Positions 1 through 8,793 of a stretch of 64,000 nt of DNA are shown in pieces. The stretch's first letter is position 1; each line of letters begins with the position of its first letter. This DNA is from Rhodococcus sp. Z13 (GTDB lineage Bacteria > Actinomycetota > Actinomycetes > Mycobacteriales > Mycobacteriaceae), in assembly GCF_025837095.1 (NCBI RefSeq), contig NZ_CP107551.1, positions 2,846,668 to 2,910,667 on the forward strand, given 5' to 3'. The notes under the pieces were generated by a model. That model did no database searches. It saw only the letters and a list, made by a program, of their open reading frames with translations, and was not told where the DNA came from. The position numbers and the translations under genes were made by a program.

Positions 1-269
1 GGCCGGTCGCGCCACAGCACGACGAGGGTCACCACAGCGGCGAGCACCCCGACGGCGGCGAGCGCCGCGGTGCCCCGCCGTCCGGTGTCCCACCGTGCGG
101 CGGCGAGACGGTCGAGGATGCCGACGCGGGAAGGGGATTCGTCCGGATCGTCCTCGGCGTCCGGCCACCTGTCGTCATCGGTCCAAGGCGGGATGTCCGG
201 CATCTCCGCGGAGCGCGCGATCGCCCCGAGCCGGGTGCGCACCAGGTCGCGAGGGTCACTGCTGGCCAT
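1..269 (-). CDS. comEA: ComEA-type helix-hairpin-helix protein, N-terminal part only
   Basis: The frame opens with ATG (complement of 267-269) and runs off the left edge of the window. The visible 89 residues have an acidic cytoplasmic N-terminus and one membrane segment at about residues 68-86, followed by WRDRP. ComEA proteins of mycobacteria and rhodococci have this arrangement ahead of a periplasmic SLBB domain and the DNA-binding helix-hairpin-helix, both of which would lie outside the window. The position downstream of degV and octT matches Rv2415c. ComEA binds incoming DNA during transformation; whether the actinobacterial protein does so is not established. The call rests on context and the membrane anchor, because the diagnostic domain is not visible. 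Confidence 0.62.
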   Translation of the reverse strand, partial: MASSDPRDLVRTRLGAIARSAEMPDIPPWTDDDRWPDAEDDPDESPSRVGILDRLAAARWDTGRRGTAALAAVGVLAAVVTLVVLWRDR

Positions 270-416
270 GCCGCGACGCTAACGGCCGCGTCGACCGGGA
301 CCGGGCCGGAAAACGGCGGATCGGGTGGATCTGTGGATGGATCGTCAGCCTGTGGACGAACCGGCGGATTCCGGCGCCGGAGCGCGTCTCCGGTGCGGCG
401 GATGGTGTAGGAGGAT

Positions 417-1247
417 TCAGTCGCCGGTCGCGGCGGAGGCCACCACGACCCCGACCGCGCCCGGGCCCACATGCGCGCCGAGCACGGCGTCGAGCTCGGA
501 GACACCGACCTCCGTGCCGTCGGGAAGCCGCTCGGACAGCTGCTCGGCGAGGGTGCGTGCCCGGTCCGGTGCCTGCCGGTGGTGCACTGCGACGAGCGGG
601 TCCTCCCCCGCCTCCGCGACCACTCCGTCGACGAGCTTGGCCATCGCCTTGGTCATGGTGCGGGTCTTCTCGCGGAGCACGAGTTTGCCGTCGACGATGT
701 GCAGGACCGGTTTCATCGCGAGCGCGGTGCCGAGCAGTGCGGTGGCCGTGCCGATCCGGCCGCCCCGCCGCAGGTGGTCGAGGCGGTCGACGACGAGCAA
801 CGTCTTCGCGGTCGCCGCGACCCGCACCGCCCGCTCGTAGACCTGCGCCGGGGAGGCGCCGGCGCGGGCGGCCCGCGCCGCTTCGACGACCGCGAATCCC
901 AATCCCATCGCGGTGCTCTGCGAGTCGACGAGACGGATGCGGTCACCGAACGCCTCGGCGGCGTGGCGGGCGGCGTCCCAAGTGCCCGACAGAAGCCGCG
1001 ACAGGTGCACGGCGACGACACCGTCGCCGTCGCTGGCGTCGAGCGCCTCCGCGTAGACGTCGGTGAGTTCGGCCGGGGACGGACCGGAGGTGGTCACCCC
1101 CGACAGGTCGTCGGGCAACTCGTCGACTCCCTCACGCAGGTCGCGTCCGTCCGCGACGACGTGCAGAGGCACGACCCGGATGTCGAACCGGTCGATCACC
1201 TCCGGGTCGATGCAACACGACGAATCGGTAACCACGACGACGGACAC
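417..1247 (-). CDS. DegV family fatty-acid-binding protein
   Basis: This is 276 residues, the usual DegV length, with a GTG start. The family hallmarks are visible: the N-terminal VVTDSSCCI strand and loop, LSRLLSGTW near residues 82-90, and a basic DHLRRGGRIG segment near 155-164. DegV proteins bind one long-chain fatty acid between two alpha/beta domains. In Gram-positive bacteria the relatives called FakB present fatty acids to the kinase FakA. No FakA/DhaK-like gene is in this window, so partner and pathway are unknown. The gene ends the octT-gpgP-rsfS-nadD run, with only 5 nt separating it from octT, so it is probably co-transcribed. The family is secure and the cellular role is not. Confidence 0.9.
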   Translation of the reverse strand: MSVVVVTDSSCCIDPEVIDRFDIRVVPLHVVADGRDLREGVDELPDDLSGVTTSGPSPAELTDVYAEALDASDGDGVVAVHLSRLLSGTWDAARHAAEAFGDRIRLVDSQSTAMGLGFAVVEAARAARAGASPAQVYERAVRVAATAKTLLVVDRLDHLRRGGRIGTATALLGTALAMKPVLHIVDGKLVLREKTRTMTKAMAKLVDGVVAEAGEDPLVAVHHRQAPDRARTLAEQLSERLPDGTEVGVSELDAVLGAHVGPGAVGVVVASAATGD

Positions 1248-1252
1248 GAGGC

Positions 1253-2041
1253 CTACCGTATGCCCTCCACCGGGGACTGCGCATCCCGGTGCACCATGCG
1301 GACGGCTTCGCCGACGGCCTCGGCGACCCGCCGATGGCCTTCCCAGCCCCAGTGGATACCGTCGGGGTTCGCGTCGTCGGAGAAGACGTTCTCGCGCACC
1401 GCCTCACCGAGATCGACCAGGGGAACGGACTTCTCGCGGGCCCACGCGACGATCGCGCGGACGGCGGGGAGCCGGCCGCGGTGCACGCTGCGGTACTGCT
1501 CGCTGCGGTGCACGGACGGCAGGGTCGCGATCACCGGCAGATCCGGTCGCATGTACGCCAGTGAGTCCCTGATCGTTTCGAGGTACTCGACGCTCACCCG
1601 CGGCGGCAGCGCGACGGGCCGGCCGAGCGGCGACAGGCGCGGCTGCAGCCAGCCGTAGGCGGTGCGGGCGACGCGGCGCAGCGCCGGCGGCCGGATGTAC
1701 CGCAGGCCCTCGCGCAGCGCGGTGGGCAGCGGCGACGGCAGGGTGTCCATGCCGCCGACGGCGAGGACCACGGCGCCGGCGCGGGGGATCGCCGCCCACA
1801 CCCGGGGGTCCTGGGTCATGGCCCACCAGGCGTCGCGGGTGGTCCAGCCGATGCGGGCCACGAGTTCGACGTCCCAGCCGAGTTCGGCCGCCACGAGATT
1901 CGGCCAGATCCGCGGATGGTCGGCGGGCAGGCCGCCCTTCGGGCCGTAGTAGCTGAGGGAGTCGCCGATGACGAGCAGGGTCGGGCGCTGCGGCGCCGCG
2001 TCCGGTTCTCCGTTCGCGGCGACCGGATCAGAGGACGTCAT
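1253..2041 (-). CDS. octT: Diglucosylglycerate octanoyltransferase (SGNH/GDSL hydrolase fold)
   Basis: The 262-residue product belongs to the SGNH/GDSL superfamily. It has the nucleophile block GDSL at residues 26-29 and the C-terminal catalytic pair DGIH at 227-230. Context identifies it: the mycobacterial orthologue Rv2418c lies in the same order (degV-octT-gpgP-rsfS-nadD) and transfers octanate to diglucosylglycerate, an early precursor of the methylglucose lipopolysaccharides that modulate fatty-acid synthesis. Its ATG start lies inside the last 14 nt of gpgP, the enzyme acting just before it in the pathway, so the two are translationally coupled. The substrate is inferred from orthology; a generic GDSL esterase is the alternative. 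Confidence 0.85.
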   Translation of the reverse strand: MTSSDPVAANGEPDAAPQRPTLLVIGDSLSYYGPKGGLPADHPRIWPNLVAAELGWDVELVARIGWTTRDAWWAMTQDPRVWAAIPRAGAVVLAVGGMDTLPSPLPTALREGLRYIRPPALRRVARTAYGWLQPRLSPLGRPVALPPRVSVEYLETIRDSLAYMRPDLPVIATLPSVHRSEQYRSVHRGRLPAVRAIVAWAREKSVPLVDLGEAVRENVFSDDANPDGIHWGWEGHRRVAEAVGEAVRMVHRDAQSPVEGIR

Positions 2042-2681
2042 CGGGCGCCACCGTAGCCGTCGCGTTCCACACGTCGAGGCGCCAGTTCGGCACCTCGCCG
2101 TATCCGCTGAGCTGAACCCAGCCGGTGTTGCCGAGCCCTCCGAGCACGGGCCACCGGTCGACCGGGAGGTCGAGCAGCGCCGCGGTGAGCGCGGCGATCA
2201 GGCCGCCGTGCGCGACCAGCACGATGGGCCGATCCGACCACGACTCGTACTTGTCGAGCAGTTCCCCGACGACGGCGATGCTCCGGCGTGCGACATCGAC
2301 GCGGTTCTCCCCACCGGGCGGCGCCCAGGTGGCGTCGGCCCGCCACGCGCTGCGCGCACCGGGGGCAACGGCGTCGACCTCGGTGTGGGTGAGCCCCTGC
2401 CATTCGCCGAGGTGCGTCTCCCGCAGCCGGGTGTCGATCGCGACGGGCAGGCCGACGCGGTCGCCGACGGCCGTGGCCGTGTCGTAGGCACGCCGCAGAT
2501 CGGACGAGACGATGGCGAGCGGATCGAACCGCGCGATCGCCTCGGCGACGGCCTGTGCCTGCCGCCGGCCGAGTTCGGACAGGTCGGTGTCGAGCTGGCC
2601 CTGCATGCGCTGGGTCGCGTTGTACTCGGTCTGTCCGTGGCGCAGCAGGATCAGGTGCCGCACGCGTACCGGATTGCTCAC
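2028..2681 (-). CDS. gpgP: Glucosyl-3-phosphoglycerate phosphatase (histidine phosphatase)
   Basis: The 217-residue product is a histidine phosphatase of the phosphoglycerate-mutase fold. It has the phospho-acceptor motif RHGQTE (His15), an acid residue in LRETHLGEW, and the second His in LVAHGG. Rv2419c, the orthologue in the same position, dephosphorylates glucosyl-3-phosphoglycerate to glucosylglycerate. The start is a GTG whose first base begins a 4-nt GTGA overlap with the rsfS stop, leaving GGAGG 4 nt upstream. The frame stays open further upstream through a repetitive Gln-Ser-Gly-Gly-Cys stretch, but that is only the rsfS repeat read in another frame, so the short start is preferred. 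Confidence 0.88.
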   Translation of the reverse strand: MSNPVRVRHLILLRHGQTEYNATQRMQGQLDTDLSELGRRQAQAVAEAIARFDPLAIVSSDLRRAYDTATAVGDRVGLPVAIDTRLRETHLGEWQGLTHTEVDAVAPGARSAWRADATWAPPGGENRVDVARRSIAVVGELLDKYESWSDRPIVLVAHGGLIAALTAALLDLPVDRWPVLGGLGNTGWVQLSGYGEVPNWRLDVWNATATVAPDDVL

Positions 2682-3136
2682 ACATCCTCCGGATTGTCGG
2701 TCGGCACAGCCTCCGGATTGTCGGTCGGCACAGCCTCCGGATTGTCGGTGTCCTCGTCGAGGGCCGAGCGGGGGCCGCCGATGCCGTCGACCTCGATGAC
2801 GGGGCAGTCCTTCCACAGCCGGTCGAGGGCGTAGAAGTTGCGCTCGTCCTCGTGCTGGATGTGCACGACGACGTCGATGTAGTCGAGCAGCGTCCAGCGG
2901 CCCTCACGGGTGCCCTCGCGGCGCACCGGCTTGTGCCCGGCCAGGCGCAGCTTCTCCTCCACATTGTCGACGATCGCGTTGACCTGCCGTTCGTTGGGTG
3001 CGGACGCGATGACGAAGCAGTCGGTGATGACCAGCTGTTCGGACACGTCGAGCACCACGACGTCGGTGGCGAGCTTCTCGTCGGCGGCCAGGGCCGCGAT
3101 GCGGGCCATTTCCGTCGCTTCTGCCGTTGCACTCAC
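2678..3136 (-). CDS. rsfS: Ribosomal silencing factor RsfS with a repetitive C-terminal extension
   Basis: RsfS (Iojap/YbeB) binds ribosomal protein L14 on the 50S subunit and blocks subunit joining under starvation. Residues 1-115 carry the conserved domain, including [17 protein letters not shown] and [13 protein letters not shown]. The GTG start overlaps the nadD stop as GTGA. The family normally ends soon after the domain. Here the protein continues to residue 152 with an acidic tail in which an 8-residue TDNPEAVP unit is repeated, encoded by a 24-bp DNA tandem repeat. The tail is probably disordered and may have been kept because the DNA also holds the ribosome-binding site of gpgP. The enzyme family is certain; the tail function is unknown. 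Confidence 0.95.
   Translation of the reverse strand: MSATAEATEMARIAALAADEKLATDVVVLDVSEQLVITDCFVIASAPNERQVNAIVDNVEEKLRLAGHKPVRREGTREGRWTLLDYIDVVVHIQHEDERNFYALDRLWKDCPVIEVDGIGGPRSALDEDTDNPEAVPTDNPEAVPTDNPEDV
2686..2749. repeat. 24-bp tandem repeat (2.7 copies) at the rsfS 3' end carrying repeated Shine-Dalgarno cores
   Basis: Two perfect 24-bp copies (2686-2709 and 2710-2733) are followed by 16 bp of a third (2734-2749). On the minus strand each copy contains CCGGAGG. The copy nearest gpgP supplies its ribosome-binding site, and the other two lie 24 and 48 nt further upstream. The period is a multiple of three, so rsfS stays in frame, and the gpgP frame also stays open through it. Polymerase slippage is the likely origin. 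Confidence 0.93.
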
Positions 3137-3846
3137 TGCGTGCTCTCTTTCTCGATGGGGCCGGGGGTGTCGGCGTCGGGCACCGGGGCGGACTCCCCAC
3201 CCGGGTGCGGGTCGGGGAGGTAGAGCCGGTGCTTGTTGATGTACTGCACGACGCCGTCCGGTACCAGGTACCAGACCGGTCGGTGCTCACGGACCCGCGT
3301 GCGGCAGTCCGTCGACGAGATCGCCAGGGCGGGGATCTCGACGAGGGTCACGGCCTCGGCGGGCAGGTCGTCCAGATGGGGTGCCAGGTGTTCGGCATGG
3401 AGGTCGTAGCCGGGGCGGGAGACCCCGACGAAGCGGGCCAGTTCGAACAGGCTCTGCCAGTCCTGCCAGGACAGGATCGACCCCAGGGCGTCGGCGCCGG
3501 TGATGAAGTACAGCTCGTCGTCCGGATACTGCGCCTTGAGGTCCCGGAGGGTGTCGACGGTGTAGGTCGTCTTGTGGCGGTCGATGTCCACACGGCTGAC
3601 GGTGAAGCGCGGGTTCGACGCGGTCGCGATCACCGTCATCAGGTAGCGGTGTTCGGCGGGACTGACGTCCCGGCCGGACTTCTGCCACGGCTGCCCGGTG
3701 GGCACGAAGATCACTTCGTCCAGGTCGAAGCTCGCAGCGACCTCGCTCGCTGCGACGAGGTGTCCGTGATGGATCGGGTCGAACGTTCCACCCATCACAC
3801 CCAGGCGGCGCTGCGGGCGCGGGTGCCGATCCGTTGGCTGATGCAC
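3133..3846 (-). CDS. nadD: Nicotinate-nucleotide adenylyltransferase
   Basis: NadD adenylates nicotinate mononucleotide to deamido-NAD+, a committed step of NAD synthesis. The 237-residue product shows the nucleotidyltransferase signature [11 protein letters not shown] (residues 19-29, HxGH at 26-29) and the second motif [10 protein letters not shown]. The assigned GTG start gives a 14-residue basic leader before RRLGVMGG, similar to mycobacterial NadD; an internal GTG or ATG just before GGTF is possible but would trim the first strand. The stop overlaps the rsfS start by 4 nt, and the nadD-rsfS pairing is widely conserved. Confidence 0.95.
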   Translation of the reverse strand: MHQPTDRHPRPQRRLGVMGGTFDPIHHGHLVAASEVAASFDLDEVIFVPTGQPWQKSGRDVSPAEHRYLMTVIATASNPRFTVSRVDIDRHKTTYTVDTLRDLKAQYPDDELYFITGADALGSILSWQDWQSLFELARFVGVSRPGYDLHAEHLAPHLDDLPAEAVTLVEIPALAISSTDCRTRVREHRPVWYLVPDGVVQYINKHRLYLPDPHPGGESAPVPDADTPGPIEKESTQ

Positions 3847-3865
3847 GGTTGTCCAGCTTACGGGT

Positions 3866-5311
3866 TCACACGGGGAGCAGACTCGCCACCACCGTCGCCA
3901 GCTGCTGCGCCGACCGGCACTCGTGCATCGTGATGATCTCGCCGTAGACGCGGGCCGCCGAATCTCCCGATCCCCATTGCCCCTTCGGTTCGGGATTGAG
4001 CCAGTGCGCGTGTCGCGCCACCTCGACGAGATGCTCGAGGGCCTCGCGGTTGGGGTTGCGGTAGTTGTTGCGGGCGTCCCCGAGGATCAGCAGCGAACTG
4101 CGGCTGGTGAGGGCGTGGGCGTGGTTGTCGATGAAGCTCCCGAGGGCGTGCCCGTAGTCGGAGTGGCCGTCGTAGGTGACGAGCGTCGCCTCCTGCAGCA
4201 TCCGCGACATGGCCTCCCCGAGGTCGGCGCCGGCCGAGAAGTAGTGGGTCACCTCGTCGGCGGTGTCGACGAAGGCGAACACTCGAACGCGGGAGAACTG
4301 CTCGCGCAGCGCGTGCACCAGCAGCAACGTGAAGTGGGAGAAACCGGCGACCGAACCGGACACGTCGCACAGGATCACCAGTTCCGGGCGGGCCGGTCGC
4401 GGTCTGCGGTTGACGAGATCGATGGGCACCCCGCCGGTGGACATGGACCTGCGCAGGGTGCGGCGCAGGTCGATCTCCCCGGCGCGGGCACGTCGCCGGC
4501 GGGCGGCGAGCCGGCTGGCGAGCAGCCGGGCGAGCGGCACGACACTGCGGCGCAGCGCCACGAGTTCGGAGTCGGAGGCGCGCAGGAAGTCGACCTCCTC
4601 GGCGAGCTTCGGTACCCCGTACTTCTCGACGCGTTCGCGGCCGAGCTGTTCGGCGGTGCGGCGGCGCGTCTCGCGTTCGACCATCGCGCGGAAGTCCGCG
4701 ACCTGCCGGGCGGCGGTGCGGCGCGCGATCTCGGTCTCGTAGGGGATGTCCTCGCGTTCCTCCCGGTCGGCGTTGCCGAGCAGACCCTCGAGGATCTTCG
4801 TCACCAGCGTCTCCGGGGACACGTCGCGCAGCGCCTGGTAGGCGGAGAAGGACGGGCCGTTCGACGAGGCGTACTGCCCGAGTTCCTCGACGATGCGGGC
4901 GACGAGCCGCTCGGTGGTCTCGAGGGCTTCCGGGGACTCGTCGGTGAGCAGTTCCGCGATGAGCTCGCGCAGCGCGTCGAGGTCGACCTCCCCGTCCGGG
5001 GTGCGCGGGATCTCCACGTCCGGGCCGTCACTGCTGCGGCTGCCGATGGCGGGCGGGAACCACAGGTCGAACAGCGTGTCGAAGACCGGCCGGTGCGTGG
5101 GCCGGCGCAGCAGGGTGCAGGCGAGCCCCTCACGCAGCGCCTCCCGGTCGAGCAGGTCGAGGACGGTCAGCACACGACCGGCGTCGACGGTCTCCGACGG
5201 CCCGACCGCGATGCCGCGGCGGCGCAGGGCCTCGACGAACCCGACGAGGTGCCCGGGCAGCCCGTTCGGTGCCGCCGGTGCTCCCGTTCCGGACAGGTGC
5301 GGCCCCGTCAT
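3866..5311 (-). CDS. VWA-domain protein (CoxE-like), partner of MoxR ATPase
   Basis: The 481-residue protein has a CoxE-type layout: a variable helical N-terminal region, a highly basic stretch near residues 255-275 (ARRRRARAG), and a C-terminal von Willebrand A domain with the metal site DVSGS near residue 315. No signal peptide or membrane segment is visible, so it is cytoplasmic. It starts 1 nt after the stop of the MoxR-like ATPase gene, so the two are one unit. MoxR-VWA pairs act as metal-insertion or complex-maturation chaperones (CoxD/CoxE, RavA/ViaA). No obvious client such as CO dehydrogenase lies nearby. It corresponds in position to Rv2425c; the client is unknown. Confidence 0.85.
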   Translation of the reverse strand: MTGPHLSGTGAPAAPNGLPGHLVGFVEALRRRGIAVGPSETVDAGRVLTVLDLLDREALREGLACTLLRRPTHRPVFDTLFDLWFPPAIGSRSSDGPDVEIPRTPDGEVDLDALRELIAELLTDESPEALETTERLVARIVEELGQYASSNGPSFSAYQALRDVSPETLVTKILEGLLGNADREEREDIPYETEIARRTAARQVADFRAMVERETRRRTAEQLGRERVEKYGVPKLAEEVDFLRASDSELVALRRSVVPLARLLASRLAARRRRARAGEIDLRRTLRRSMSTGGVPIDLVNRRPRPARPELVILCDVSGSVAGFSHFTLLLVHALREQFSRVRVFAFVDTADEVTHYFSAGADLGEAMSRMLQEATLVTYDGHSDYGHALGSFIDNHAHALTSRSSLLILGDARNNYRNPNREALEHLVEVARHAHWLNPEPKGQWGSGDSAARVYGEIITMHECRSAQQLATVVASLLPV

Positions 5312-5312
5312 G

Positions 5313-6209
5313 TCAGTTCAGCCGCAGCTCGGCCGCGGCCCGCAGCTGATCGGAACGGTGTTTGAGCACCACCCCGAGGGTGCTGGTCAGCGCTGCGTCG
5401 TCGAGGGTCTCGAGGCCGAGGGCGAGCAGGGTGCGGCCCCAGTCGATGGTCTCGGCGACCGAGGGGACCTTCTTGAGCTGCATGTCGCGCAGCACCCCGA
5501 CGGTGCGCACGAGCTGCTCGGCGAGGGCGTCGGGCAGCTCCGGCACACGGCTGGCCAGGATCCGGCGTTCGAGATCGGCGTCCGGGAAGTCCAGGTGCAG
5601 GAACAGGCACCGGCGTTTGAGCGCCTCCGACAACTCGCGGGTGGCGTTCGAGGTGAGCACCGTGAACGGCCGGCGGGTCGCGCGGATGGTCCCGAGCTCC
5701 GGGACGGTCACCGCGAAGTCGCTGAGGACCTCGAGCAGCAGGCCCTCGATCTCGACGTCGGCCTTGTCGACCTCGTCGACGAGCAGCACCGTGGGGTCCT
5801 CGCGGCGGATCGCGGTGAGCAGCGGACGCGAGAGCAGGAACTCCTCGGAGAACACGTCCTCCTTGGTGCTGTCCCAGCTCTCCCCCGCCGCGGCGCCCGC
5901 ACCCGCCGACTGGATGCGCAGGATCTGCTTGGCGTGGTTCCACTCGTACAGCGCGCGGGACTCGTCGACCCCCTCGTAGCACTGCAGACGCACCAGTTCG
6001 GCACCGGCGGTCTCGGCCACGGCCCGGGCGAGTTCGGTCTTGCCGACACCCGCCGGGCCCTCGATGAGCAGCGGCTTGCCGAGACGGTCGGCCAGGAACA
6101 CGGCGGTCGCCGTGCCCTTGTCGGCCAGATAGCCCGTCGCGGCCAGCCGCTCGATCACGTCCTGGACATCCGCGAAGGTCGGCGGGGTGGTCGGCAGCGC
6201 ACGATCCAC
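5313..6209 (-). CDS. MoxR-family AAA+ ATPase
   Basis: The 298-residue ATPase has Walker A GPAGVGKTELA near residues 43-53, Walker B VLLVDEVDKAD, and a sensor-1 region FTVLTSNATRELS. The frame is open for 1129 codons because it continues antisense through proA and ddl. The start was placed at GTG 6209, which follows a Shine-Dalgarno core (aagga) and gives the family length. MoxR ATPases remodel or load cofactors into partner complexes, usually with a VWA protein, which here follows 1 nt downstream. proA ends 20 nt upstream, so transcription may read through from proA. The partner is clear but the substrate is not. Confidence 0.92.
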   Translation of the reverse strand: MDRALPTTPPTFADVQDVIERLAATGYLADKGTATAVFLADRLGKPLLIEGPAGVGKTELARAVAETAGAELVRLQCYEGVDESRALYEWNHAKQILRIQSAGAGAAAGESWDSTKEDVFSEEFLLSRPLLTAIRREDPTVLLVDEVDKADVEIEGLLLEVLSDFAVTVPELGTIRATRRPFTVLTSNATRELSEALKRRCLFLHLDFPDADLERRILASRVPELPDALAEQLVRTVGVLRDMQLKKVPSVAETIDWGRTLLALGLETLDDAALTSTLGVVLKHRSDQLRAAAELRLN

Positions 6210-6229
6210 GCTGGATCCTTTCGTCGAGA

Positions 6230-7513
6230 TCAGGCGGGGCGGGTGTGGCCGTCGCCCCACACCACCCACTTCGTCGACGTCAGTTCGGGCAGACCCATCG
6301 GGCCCCGCGCGTGCAGCTTCTGGGTGGAGATACCGATCTCCGCGCCGAAGCCGAACTGCTCGCCGTCCGTGAACGCCGTCGAAGCGTTGACCATAACGGC
6401 TGCGGCGTCCACACGCGTGGTGAACTCCCGCGCAGCGGCCAGGTCGGAGGTGACGATGGCCTCGGTATGGCCGGTGCCCCAGCGGTCGATGTGGTCGACG
6501 GCGGCGTCGAGATCGTCGACGACCGCGAGCGCCACGTCGAGCGAGAGGTATTCCTCCGCCCAGTCCTTCTCGGTGGCGGGCACGAGACCCGGCAGGTCGC
6601 CGTGGACGGTGACGCTGTGCGACTGGAACACCTGCAGCAGGCGCGGCACCGCGGTGTCGGCGATCGCCTTGTCGACGAGGATCGTCTCGGCGGTGTTGCA
6701 CACGCTCGGGCGGCGTGTCTTCGCGTTGACCACGATCTTCTCGGCCATGTCGAGGTCGGCCGCGGAGTGGATGTAGACGTGGCAGTTGCCCACACCGGTC
6801 TCGATGGTGGGCACCGTGGCGTCGCGGACGACCGCGGCGATCAGGCCGGCGCCACCACGCGGGATCACCACGTCGACGAGGCCGCGGGCCTGAATGAGGT
6901 GGGTGACCGAGGAGCGGTCGGCGCTGGGCAGGAGCTGCACGGCGTCGGCCGGGATCCCCTGGCCCTCGAGCGAGGCGCGCAGGATCTCGACGAGCGCGGC
7001 GTTGGAGTGGGCTGCCGAGGAGGAGCCGCGCAGCAGGGCGGCGTTGCCGGACTTCAGGGCCAGGCCGAAGGCGTCGACGGTGACGTTGGGGCGGGCCTCG
7101 TAGACCATGCCGACCACGCCGAGCGGGACGCGGACCTGCCGCAGCTCGAGACCATTGGGCAGGGTGGAGCCCCGCACCACGCCACCGATCGGATCGGGCA
7201 GGCCCGCCACCTGGCGCAGGCCCGCCGCGATGCCCTCGACGCGGGCCGGGGTCAGGCGCAGCCGGTCGAGGATGGCCTCCTCGGTGCCCGCGGCGCGGGC
7301 GGTCTCGATGTCCTCGGCGTTGGCGGCGAGAACGGTCTCCGAGGCGGCGAGGAGGGCGTCGGCGGCGGCGTTCAGGGCCGCGTCCTTCTCGGTGGTGGTG
7401 AGCAGCGCGAGACGGCGCGAGGCCACGCGCGCGCGACGCGCGGCGGCGTGAACGGCCTCGCGGGTGTCCGTGCCGGCGTGGGTCGCAGCAGAGTCGGGAG
7501 TCACGGCAGTCAT
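6230..7513 (-). CDS. proA: Glutamate-5-semialdehyde dehydrogenase (gamma-glutamyl phosphate reductase)
   Basis: ProA reduces gamma-glutamyl phosphate with NADPH to glutamate-5-semialdehyde in proline synthesis. The 427-residue product has the nucleotide-binding region around VYEARPNVT (137-145) and the catalytic cysteine C272 in SVCNTAET, with the C-terminal [20 protein letters not shown] typical of the family. The ATG start is clear. proB, which in mycobacteria lies elsewhere with obg, is not in this window. Just to the right of proA the gene order switches from the Rv2415c-Rv2427c-like block to the Rv2981c-like block. Confidence 0.97.
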   Translation of the reverse strand: MTAVTPDSAATHAGTDTREAVHAAARRARVASRRLALLTTTEKDAALNAAADALLAASETVLAANAEDIETARAAGTEEAILDRLRLTPARVEGIAAGLRQVAGLPDPIGGVVRGSTLPNGLELRQVRVPLGVVGMVYEARPNVTVDAFGLALKSGNAALLRGSSSAAHSNAALVEILRASLEGQGIPADAVQLLPSADRSSVTHLIQARGLVDVVIPRGGAGLIAAVVRDATVPTIETGVGNCHVYIHSAADLDMAEKIVVNAKTRRPSVCNTAETILVDKAIADTAVPRLLQVFQSHSVTVHGDLPGLVPATEKDWAEEYLSLDVALAVVDDLDAAVDHIDRWGTGHTEAIVTSDLAAAREFTTRVDAAAVMVNASTAFTDGEQFGFGAEIGISTQKLHARGPMGLPELTSTKWVVWGDGHTRPA

Positions 7514-7588
7514 GGGTCCAGCCTAGTCGGGCCGGTGGGAGGCCCGACAGGCCGTGCCCCCGAGGAACCCCGAGGGCACCGAGCGCCG

Positions 7589-8695
7589 TCAGCGCAGGCC
7601 GGTACCCCGCGCGAGCGCCGTCTCGACGAGGATCGACAGCAGCTCGGAGTACTCGATGCCGGCCGCCTGCCACATCCGCGGATACATCGAGATCGAGGTG
7701 AAGCCGGGCATCGTGTTGATCTCGTTGATCACCGGGCCGTCCTCGGTGACGAAGAAGTCCACCCGCGACAGGCCGTGGCAGTCGAGTGCCCGGAAGGCCC
7801 GCACCGCGAGTTCGCGGATGCGGTCGGAGATGTCCTCGTCCAGCTTCGCGGGGACGTCGAACTCGCACACGTCGTCGATGTACTTGGTGTCGAAGTCGTA
7901 GAAGGCCTCGTGGTCGCCCGAGGTGTCGGGCATGCGGATCTCCGCGACGACGCTGGCACGCACGTCGCCGTCCGGGAACTCGAGGACGCCGCACTCGACC
8001 TCGCGGCCGATGATCGCGGACTCGACGATGACCTTGGGGTCGTGTTCGCGGGCCTTGGCGACTGCGCCGTCGAAGGCTGCCCAGTCCGCCACGCGGCTGA
8101 TGCCGATCGACGAGCCGCCGCGAGCCGGCTTGACGAAGACGGGCAGGCCCAGCCGTTCCTTCTGCTCCTCGGTGAGGGTCTCGACGCCCGGGCGCATGAC
8201 GATCTGGAAGCCGACGGGCAGACCCTCGGCCGCGAGGAGCTTCTTGGTGAACTCCTTGTCCATGCCGGCGGCGCTGGCGAGCACACCGGGACCCACGTAG
8301 GGGATGTCGGCGAGTTCGAGCAGGCCCTGGATGGTGCCGTCCTCGCCGTAGGCGCCGTGCAGGACCGGGAAGACCACGTCGACCGAGGCGAGCACGGAGC
8401 CGTAGGCGCCTTCGTCGAGGGCGACGATGTCGCCGCGGCGGGTGGGATCCGCGGTCAGGACCAGATCGGCGCCGGTGCCGTCGACGACGGGCAGTTCGCG
8501 GCCGGCGGCGGTCAGGTTCGCCGGATCCGTGTTGCCGAGGACCCATGCGCCCTCGGGGGTGATACCGATGGGCACGACCTCGTACTTCTCCGGGTCCAGA
8601 TTGCGCAGGATGCTGCCTGCGGAGATGCAGGACACGGAATGCTCGTTGCTGCGGCCACCGAAGACGACGGCCACCCTGGTGCGGGGCGTACTCAC
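7589..8695 (-). CDS. ddl: D-alanine--D-alanine ligase
   Basis: Ddl joins two D-alanines with ATP to make the peptidoglycan precursor dipeptide, in the cytoplasm. The 368-residue product shows the ATP-grasp landmarks: [10 protein letters not shown] near the N-terminus, [24 protein letters not shown] for nucleotide and phosphate binding, and the metal-ligand motif [11 protein letters not shown]. The start is GTG at the complement of 8693-8695. In M. tuberculosis ddlA directly follows gpsA; here a PLP enzyme sits between the two. Inhibition by D-cycloserine is expected from the family. Confidence 0.97.
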   Translation of the reverse strand: MSTPRTRVAVVFGGRSNEHSVSCISAGSILRNLDPEKYEVVPIGITPEGAWVLGNTDPANLTAAGRELPVVDGTGADLVLTADPTRRGDIVALDEGAYGSVLASVDVVFPVLHGAYGEDGTIQGLLELADIPYVGPGVLASAAGMDKEFTKKLLAAEGLPVGFQIVMRPGVETLTEEQKERLGLPVFVKPARGGSSIGISRVADWAAFDGAVAKAREHDPKVIVESAIIGREVECGVLEFPDGDVRASVVAEIRMPDTSGDHEAFYDFDTKYIDDVCEFDVPAKLDEDISDRIRELAVRAFRALDCHGLSRVDFFVTEDGPVINEINTMPGFTSISMYPRMWQAAGIEYSELLSILVETALARGTGLR

Positions 8696-8793
8696 GCGTC
8701 AAACCGTACCGGTAGCGCGCCGGTGCGGCTCAGCCGAGTCCTGCGCACGCCGGATCTGCCGGACTCGCGAGGAAGTGAAGCGCTTCCCCTCCG

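Noticed and set aside
5313-8702. A single 1129-codon open frame on the minus strand
   Set aside because: Only its last 298 codons encode MoxR; the rest is arginine-rich sequence overlapping proA and ddl, which are on the same strand in another frame.
8771-8790. GAAGCGCTTC palindrome after ddl as a terminator or operator
   Set aside because: The stem is short, there is no T-tract and no function can be argued beyond chance in GC-rich DNA.
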